Shown: in pieces, positions 58,899 to 64,000 of the stretch
Numbering within the stretch: the first letter of the stretch is position 1
Layout: the number at the start of each line of letters is the position of its first letter
Source: Uruburuella testudinis
GTDB lineage: Bacteria; Pseudomonadota; Gammaproteobacteria; Burkholderiales; Neisseriaceae
Assembly (NCBI RefSeq): GCF_022870865.1
Contig: NZ_CP091508.1
Span: forward strand, 2,294,001-2,358,000
Direction of reading: 5' to 3'
DNA length: 64,000 nt
Translations under genes and position numbers: made by a program
The notes under the pieces: model-generated
What the model was told of the DNA's origin: nothing
The model's database searches: none
What the model saw: only the letters and a program-made list of their open reading frames with translations

Positions 58899-60752
58899 TT
58901 ATTTTTGTACGCTCCGCGCGGGCGCCGGCTTCGCACCCAAACGCTGCATGGTGCGCTTGAGCAGATTGACGTTGCCTTCACTTTGCAAACCTTGTGCAAA
59001 TACTGCCTCAGCCTGCCGTTGCTCGCCCAAATGCCACAACACCTCACCCAAATGTGCGGCCACTTCGGCATCGGGATATTTTTCAAATGCATATTGCAGA
59101 TAAGGTAAAGCGGCGGCGGCATCGCCTTTGAGATAATATGCCCAACCGATGCTGTCGTTAATCGCCGGTGATTCAGGTTCCAACTGATAGGCCGCCTGAA
59201 TCAATCCGAATGCTTCATCCATATCGAATGCCGGCAGCAGCAGCATAGTATAGCCCAAGGCATTCATACCGCCCGCGTTATTGGGATTGATTTCCAGATA
59301 GCGGCGCAAATCGGCAATCGCTTTTTGCGGCTGTTGCAGTTTGTCGGCATACACCATCGCCCGCTGGTAGAGAATATCGGCCAATTGCGCTTGCCCGTCC
59401 GGCTGTTTGGCCGCAGCGGCAGCCAGCGCATCCAGTTCGGCCAAAGCTTGCTTGGGGTTGTCGTGTTTGGCCAGCACAAACAGGTAAACCCGCTGCAAAT
59501 CCTGAGCACCGAAAAAGCGTCCTTGCTGCTCCGGCAGCCGTTGCGCGCGGCGGGCCTGAGCCAGCGCATCACGCCAATTACCCTGTTCGGCATCTATTGA
59601 GGCACGCAATACGGCTTTATCAAACACATAATCTGCCGCGGTGATTTTATCCGTCCATGCTCGCGCCGGTGCAAATGCCTTGGCATCTGCATTGCGCATA
59701 GCCCCAATAACGGCGGCACGGCTTTGCTGCTCTTGCGTGCCATATGTGTAGGCTTTATCCAAATAACCGTTGACCACCTGCAAATCATCTTGACGCGCCA
59801 CCGACAGCAACGCCGCCTGGATATATAAATCGGCATTGGGATTTTGCCCCAATAAAGCTTGCAGGCGGCTGTAGGCGCGGTCAATCTGCCCTGAAGCAAC
59901 CAGACTGCTGATTTCAAGCTCCTGCCAAACAGGAGAAAGATTTTGCGTGTTGGTTTCATTAAAAAAACGGTTCAGCATCTCCGGGCGGCGCTGTGCCACC
60001 AAACGCAAAGTCAATTCGGTGGGCGGTAAAATTTCCGCATCCAAACGCGCCAACCTCTGCAGCGCCTTGACCGCATCTTTTTCTTTGCCCCGTTGGGCGC
60101 TAAAAATCACATCAGCAATGGCTGCTTCCGGCATTTCCTGATATTTTGCCGCCGCTTTATGCACCCCGCGCCCGACCTCTTTCGCCAGATCCGGCTGCTG
60201 CACGCCCATTTGCGATAACAGCAAGAACATACGCCCCACTTGGGCATCGTTTGCATGCTCCAGCACTGCATTCAAATTTCGGGCAGTGTAATCGGTATCA
60301 CCGGATACCAACGCACGCGTCCACGCCATACGTTTTTGCGCCTCGCCCGGCTCCGGCTCGATTTCGCGCCATTTCTGGTAAATGGCCTCCGCCTGCCCGT
60401 AAGCATGCAGCGACACTGCCATATCCATAGCGCGTTCGGCCACTTCAGGGTCTTTGGTGCGATCCAGCATCACCATATAAGTTGCCAAGGCCGTACCCGC
60501 TTCGCCTTTTTGCAAAGCCATCTCGCCGCCCAACAACGTAAACACATCATTGGCACGCTCGACAATCACACTGCGGCGCGCATATTCTGATGCACGCTCT
60601 TCATCACTGTAGCGGCCGGGCTTGCTGATGGTTTTCCAGCCCTCGGGCAATGTTGCGGTTTCTGCATCAGCCGTTGCCGCATAAACATTGCCCGTGTAAA
60701 ACAGCAGCAAAGCCAAAACCATCGGGCGGACGCGGGTTTTCCAAACAAACAT
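58899..60752 (-). CDS. Exported tetratricopeptide-repeat protein
   Basis: 617 residues with a signal peptide (MVLALLLFYTGNVYAATA). TPR-type helical pairs are scattered through the protein and clear near the C-terminus: AIADLRRYLEINPNNAGGMNALGY, SPAINDSIGWAYYLKGDAAAALPYLQYAFEKYPDAEVAAHLGEVLWHLG. Likely a periplasmic or membrane-associated scaffold; the exact role is unknown. The start ATG (60750-60752) has AAGGGG upstream; the frame extends to a TTG at 60788. It precedes lolB on the same strand, as in other Neisseria. Confidence 0.88.
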   Translation of the reverse strand: MFVWKTRVRPMVLALLLFYTGNVYAATADAETATLPEGWKTISKPGRYSDEERASEYARRSVIVERANDVFTLLGGEMALQKGEAGTALATYMVMLDRTKDPEVAERAMDMAVSLHAYGQAEAIYQKWREIEPEPGEAQKRMAWTRALVSGDTDYTARNLNAVLEHANDAQVGRMFLLLSQMGVQQPDLAKEVGRGVHKAAAKYQEMPEAAIADVIFSAQRGKEKDAVKALQRLARLDAEILPPTELTLRLVAQRRPEMLNRFFNETNTQNLSPVWQELEISSLVASGQIDRAYSRLQALLGQNPNADLYIQAALLSVARQDDLQVVNGYLDKAYTYGTQEQQSRAAVIGAMRNADAKAFAPARAWTDKITAADYVFDKAVLRASIDAEQGNWRDALAQARRAQRLPEQQGRFFGAQDLQRVYLFVLAKHDNPKQALAELDALAAAAAKQPDGQAQLADILYQRAMVYADKLQQPQKAIADLRRYLEINPNNAGGMNALGYTMLLLPAFDMDEAFGLIQAAYQLEPESPAINDSIGWAYYLKGDAAAALPYLQYAFEKYPDAEVAAHLGEVLWHLGEQRQAEAVFAQGLQSEGNVNLLKRTMQRLGAKPAPARSVQK

Positions 60753-60945
60753 AAAACACCCCTTAAATATTCGGGTTTTATCAATCAATCAGATGTGTCG
60801 GCAAACACATCAAACAGCAAACCGCCAATCGGCCTGCGCAACATGCGCTACTTTATCACAAGCCCTGAATTTTGTTGATGCTGCCTCTTCACGGCCTCCA
60901 GACATTTACCACACCTTATTGGCTGTTTACAATTTATTTCACATC

Positions 60946-61110
60946 TAGGGTGTCCGGACAATTCGATTTACGGGTATATTTTGCCCCTGAAAACGCATCT
61001 GCTGCGTTAAAAAGCCTCGCGAGATGTCCAATCTTGCTGCGTTTTTTTGCCTGGCATCTGCATTTTCAGAAACAAAAATCCCCTCATAAACAAATTGTCC
61101 GGACACCCTA
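60946..61110 (-). repeat. MITE-like element, copy 5
   Basis: 165 bp from TAGGGTGTCCGGACAATTCG to TTGTCCGGACACCCTA, reverse orientation to copies 1, 2 and 4. Nearly identical to copy 2, suggesting recent movement. Flanked by TA within CTAG on both sides. Confidence 0.87.
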
Positions 61111-61321
61111 GGGCATCCTGCCCCTTCATATATCATCATCTTCTTTACGCTCAAAGAGGGCTGCTTTTGCCCAAACATGGCGCGCTCAATCAACCCGCGC
61201 CGGCACCGCTTCCAAGCTGCCGCTTTGTAAAATGATTCAGTTGAACGGCTATCATGCCGGCCTCAAAAGATACGCCGTATGCATTACCCCGCTTATGGCA
61301 CATCTCAAAGTTATCCAATCG

Positions 61322-61374
61322 AATTAAAAATGGCCGTCTGAAACTGCTTGAGTTTCAGACGGCCATTTTTAATT
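61322..61374 (-). terminator. DUS inverted-repeat terminator after aspS
   Basis: AATTAAAAATGGCCGTCTGAAACT pairs with AGTTTCAGACGGCCATTTTTAATT, a 53-bp hairpin with a 5-base loop, 10 bases after the aspS stop. Confidence 0.9.
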
Positions 61375-61384
61375 CAGGCAAATA

Positions 61385-63196
61385 TCATGATGCTTCTTTA
61401 TTTTCCGCGGCTTTCTGGCGCAAACGCAAGCCCAGTTCGCGCAATTGTTTGTCGTCCACATGATTGGGCGCATCGACCAGCAAATCTTGCGCACGCTGGG
61501 TTTTCGGGAACGCAATCACATCACGGATCGATTCCGCACCGGCCATCAGCGTCACCAAACGGTCGAGGCCGAAAGCCAAACCGCCGTGCGGGGGAGCGCC
61601 GAATTTGAGGTTGTCGAGCAGGAAGCCGAATTTGTTTTGCTGCTCTTCCGGGCTGATTTTCAATGCAGCAAACACTTTGGCCTGCACATCAGCACGGTGG
61701 ATACGGATAGAACCGCCGCCGATTTCCCAACCGTTCAATACCATATCATAAGCGCGGGCAAGACAATTTTCAGGGTCGCTGTCCATCAGATCTTCATGGC
61801 CGGGTTTCGGCGACGTAAAGGGATGGTGCATGGCAGCGTAGCGGTCGTTTTCTTCGTCGTATTCAAACATCGGAAAATCCACCACCCACAGCGGGCGCCA
61901 TTCGTCGGTAAAGTAACCGTTGGCCGCGCCGTGCTCGTGTCCGATTTTGATGCGCAAAGCGCCGATGGCTTCGTTAACCACTTTGGCTTTGTCGGCGCCG
62001 AAAAAGATAATATCGCCATTTTGTGCGCCGGTTTGGGCAATGATTGCTTTCAACGCGTTTTCAGACAGAAATTTCACAATCGGCGATTGCAGGCCGCTGT
62101 CTTCACCGTTGCTCAAATTGCTGACATCGTTCACTTTAATATAGGCCAAGCCTTTAGCACCGTAAATGGCGACAAATTTGGTGTATTCGTCGATGTCTTT
62201 GCGGCTCAGTTTTGCACCGTTCGGCACGCGCAAGGCCACCACACGGCCGCCTTTCATATCAGCGGCACCGCGGAACACTTTGAATTCTTCGGTTTTCATC
62301 AGCTCGGTGAGCTCGGTGAATTTCAAATCCACACGCAAATCAGGCTTGTCGGAGCCGTAATAGAACATGGCTTCGGCAAACGGCATGCGCGGAAAATCGC
62401 CCAAATCCACGCCCAGCGCATCTTTGAACACCTGTTTGGCCATGCCTTCGGTGATGTTCATGATGTCATCTTCATCCAAAAACGAAGTTTCCAAGTCGAT
62501 TTGGGTAAATTCAGGCTGGCGGTCGGCACGCAAATCTTCATCGCGGAAGCATTTGGTGATTTGATAATAACGGTCGAAACCGGCCACCATCAGCAATTGC
62601 TTGAACAGCTGCGGCGACTGCGGCAAAGCAAAAAATTCGCCCGGATGCACGCGGCTGGGCACAAGGTAATCTCGCGCGCCTTCAGGCGTAGATCGGGTCA
62701 GCATCGGGGTTTCGATGTCGATAAAGCCCTGCTCGTCAAGATAACGGCGCACACCCATGGCTACTTTATAGCGCAGTTTCAGGTTGTTTTGCATCGCCGG
62801 ACGGCGCAAATCAATCACACGGTTTTGCAGGCGCACGTTTTCACTGATGTTTTCATCATCAATTTGAAACGGCGGCGTAGCAGCAGCATTCAAAATCTCA
62901 ATTTCTTTAGCCAGGATTTCGATTTTGCCGGAAATCATTTTATCGTTGGTGGTGCCTTCAGGGCGGTTGCGCACGCGGCCGCTGATGCTCAATACGAATT
63001 CGTTGCGCGCCGAATCGGCAGTGGCGAAAGCTTCAGGGGTATCGGGGTCAATCACCACCTGCACAATGCCTTCACGGTCGCGCAGATCGATAAAAATCAC
63101 CCCGCCATGGTCGCGGCGGCGGTGTACCCAACCTTTTACGGTAACGGTTTGCTCTAAATATTGCTCGTTAATCAAGCCACAATAATTGGTACGCAT
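61385..63196 (-). CDS. aspS: Aspartyl-tRNA synthetase
   Basis: 603 residues, a bacterial-type class II synthetase. An OB-fold anticodon domain ([21 protein letters not shown]) leads to motif 2 ([24 protein letters not shown]), the GAD insertion (about 290-430), and motif 3 ([13 protein letters not shown]). It charges tRNA-Asp. It cannot be judged from sequence whether it also charges tRNA-Asn. AAAGGG precedes the ATG. It follows the DUF502 gene by 47 bases. Confidence 0.97.
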   Translation of the reverse strand: MRTNYCGLINEQYLEQTVTVKGWVHRRRDHGGVIFIDLRDREGIVQVVIDPDTPEAFATADSARNEFVLSISGRVRNRPEGTTNDKMISGKIEILAKEIEILNAAATPPFQIDDENISENVRLQNRVIDLRRPAMQNNLKLRYKVAMGVRRYLDEQGFIDIETPMLTRSTPEGARDYLVPSRVHPGEFFALPQSPQLFKQLLMVAGFDRYYQITKCFRDEDLRADRQPEFTQIDLETSFLDEDDIMNITEGMAKQVFKDALGVDLGDFPRMPFAEAMFYYGSDKPDLRVDLKFTELTELMKTEEFKVFRGAADMKGGRVVALRVPNGAKLSRKDIDEYTKFVAIYGAKGLAYIKVNDVSNLSNGEDSGLQSPIVKFLSENALKAIIAQTGAQNGDIIFFGADKAKVVNEAIGALRIKIGHEHGAANGYFTDEWRPLWVVDFPMFEYDEENDRYAAMHHPFTSPKPGHEDLMDSDPENCLARAYDMVLNGWEIGGGSIRIHRADVQAKVFAALKISPEEQQNKFGFLLDNLKFGAPPHGGLAFGLDRLVTLMAGAESIRDVIAFPKTQRAQDLLVDAPNHVDDKQLRELGLRLRQKAAENKEAS

Positions 63197-63243
63197 AAAA
63201 AATATCCCTTTAAGTCTTTCGTATTTTTAAATAAATTTTGCGG

Positions 63244-63960
63244 TTACTTTGGATGGAGGCCGTCTGAAGGCGGTGCCGAAGATTCAGACGGCAAAGATTC
63301 AAACAATTCCGCCTGCATTTTTCGCTGCTCTTCCGGCAGCACCATGCCCAGCGAAATCACATATTTGAGCGCATCGTCCACACTCATATCCAGCTCACGG
63401 ATGTCGCCGCGCCTGACCATAATATAATAGCCGCCGGTCGGGTTGGGCGTGGTGGGCACATATACCGACACATATTCCGTTTCGCCCAGCGCTTTATATA
63501 CGGCAGCAGGAATATTGCCCGACACAAATGCCAACGTCCAAATATCAGATTGCGGAAACGGCACCAGCACCGGCGTTTTAAAGGATTGGCGCGAATCGGA
63601 AAGCAGCGATTCAGATACTTTTTTTACACTGGAATAAATCGACTTGACCACCGGAATGCGCCCCAGCAGCCGATCCCACGCATCAATAATGCGCTTGCCC
63701 AACACATTGGCGCCGAACAGGCCGGTAACAAACAATACCAGCACGGCCATAATCACGCCAAGGCCGGGAATATTGAAGCCCCAAAAATATTTCGGCTGCC
63801 AATGCTCGGGCAGAAGATTAATCAGCTGGTCTGAGGCGGAAATGATATAGGTAATCACCCATACGGTTACGGCAATCGGCAGCCACACCAAAACACCCGT
63901 AATCAGGTATTTTTTCAATGCCTTGGCGATCTTGCCGCCTTCGGCTGTATTTTTTGCCAT
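63244..63960 (-). CDS. DUF502 family membrane protein
   Basis: 238 residues. Two membrane segments (about 20-42, LITGVLVWLPIAVTVWVITYI, and 62-85) and conserved IPVVKSIYSSVKKVSESLL, FPQSDIWTLAFVSG and PTTPNPTGGYYIMV identify DUF502; the function is unknown. Start ATG at 63960 has AGGATGG upstream; a TTG at 63987 is less likely. The last 16 codons are written by an inverted DUS pair (63256-63298), giving a Ser/Pro-rich tail. It usually neighbours aspS in betaproteobacteria. Confidence 0.9.
   Translation of the reverse strand: MAKNTAEGGKIAKALKKYLITGVLVWLPIAVTVWVITYIISASDQLINLLPEHWQPKYFWGFNIPGLGVIMAVLVLFVTGLFGANVLGKRIIDAWDRLLGRIPVVKSIYSSVKKVSESLLSDSRQSFKTPVLVPFPQSDIWTLAFVSGNIPAAVYKALGETEYVSVYVPTTPNPTGGYYIMVRRGDIRELDMSVDDALKYVISLGMVLPEEQRKMQAELFESLPSESSAPPSDGLHPK
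63256..63298. repeat. Inverted DUS pair inside the DUF502 3' coding end
   Basis: AGGCCGTCTGAA (about 63257-63268) and TTCAGACGGCA (about 63284-63294) face each other within codons for LPSESSAPPSDGLHPK. One arm is AG-type and the other AT-like. Confidence 0.7.
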
Positions 63961-64000
63961 ATTCCATCCTGTCGAACCGCTGCTCAAACGGTATATTATA

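Larger units (their letters stand above)
60753..61384. other. Intergenic region between the TPR gene and aspS
   Basis: 632 bp without a gene. It holds the TPR promoter region, MITE copy 5, a fragment of the short variant directly after it (GGGCATCCTGCCCCTTCATATATC, 61110-61150), and the aspS terminator. Confidence 0.6.

Overview
The window looks like chromosome from a Neisseria species or close relative. The DNA uptake sequence AGGCCGTCTGAA (AG-DUS dialect) occurs in nearly every intergenic gap, mostly as inverted pairs at gene ends, and gene neighbourhoods such as ptsN-hprK, dapA-bamC, rimP-nusA-infB, lolB-ispE-tRNA-Gln-prs-rplY and DUF502-aspS fit that family. There is no prophage, complete IS or CRISPR array. 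Most of the window is core genome.

Layout. 1-8700: regulatory PTS (hprK, ptsN), ubiquinone genes (ubiC, ubiA), sixA, the zinc-free ribosomal proteins L31B/L36B behind a Zur-like site, greB, a nucleobase permease, dapA-bamC. 8900-18000: an NSS transporter, ftsK, hemH, a sugar porter plus PfkB kinase pair. 18300-24000: methionine importer metNIQ and zinc importer znuCBA, the latter split by a small repeat element. 24100-29000: catalase with a possible 28-residue follower gene, two flavoenzymes, a YihY membrane protein. 29300-42100: NhaP2-type antiporter, DUF808 protein, lnt, rpoH, serC and rimP-nusA-infB behind an apparent leader attenuator. 42200-55000: accessory island for a giant BapA-like repeat adhesin, an OmpA-type lipoprotein and a complete type I secretion system. 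55300-64000: rplY, prs, two tRNA-Gln, ispE, lolB, a TPR protein, aspS and a DUF502 protein.

The adhesin island is the most remarkable region, and all its genes read leftwards: TolC-like, ABC ATPase, HlyD-like, then the OmpA lipoprotein and adhesin. The adhesin is interrupted by a run of 16 cytosines (coding strand) that puts the 5' part out of frame with about 1,810 downstream codons; 14 or 17 cytosines would restore one protein of about 1,980 residues. This is the layout of a phase-variable contingency gene, drawn here in the OFF state. Between the secretion genes and the adhesin lies a perfect array of 38 copies of a 14-bp unit, each carrying the other DUS dialect (ATGCCGTCTGAA), although the rest of the window mostly uses AG-DUS. 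A highly repetitive, phase-variable surface protein beside a dense cluster of uptake signals suggests a locus set up for antigenic change and exchange by transformation; the sequence features are seen, the function is inferred.

Other notable features are a family of about 163-bp MITE-like elements (five full copies, several fragments) ending in GGGTGTCC/GGACACCC, usually at CTAG or TA; a second short repeat family ending in TTCACAAAAGTAA; a degenerate Correia-like element; two candidate microproteins beside katA and znuC; and possible leader hairpins in front of metN and rimP.
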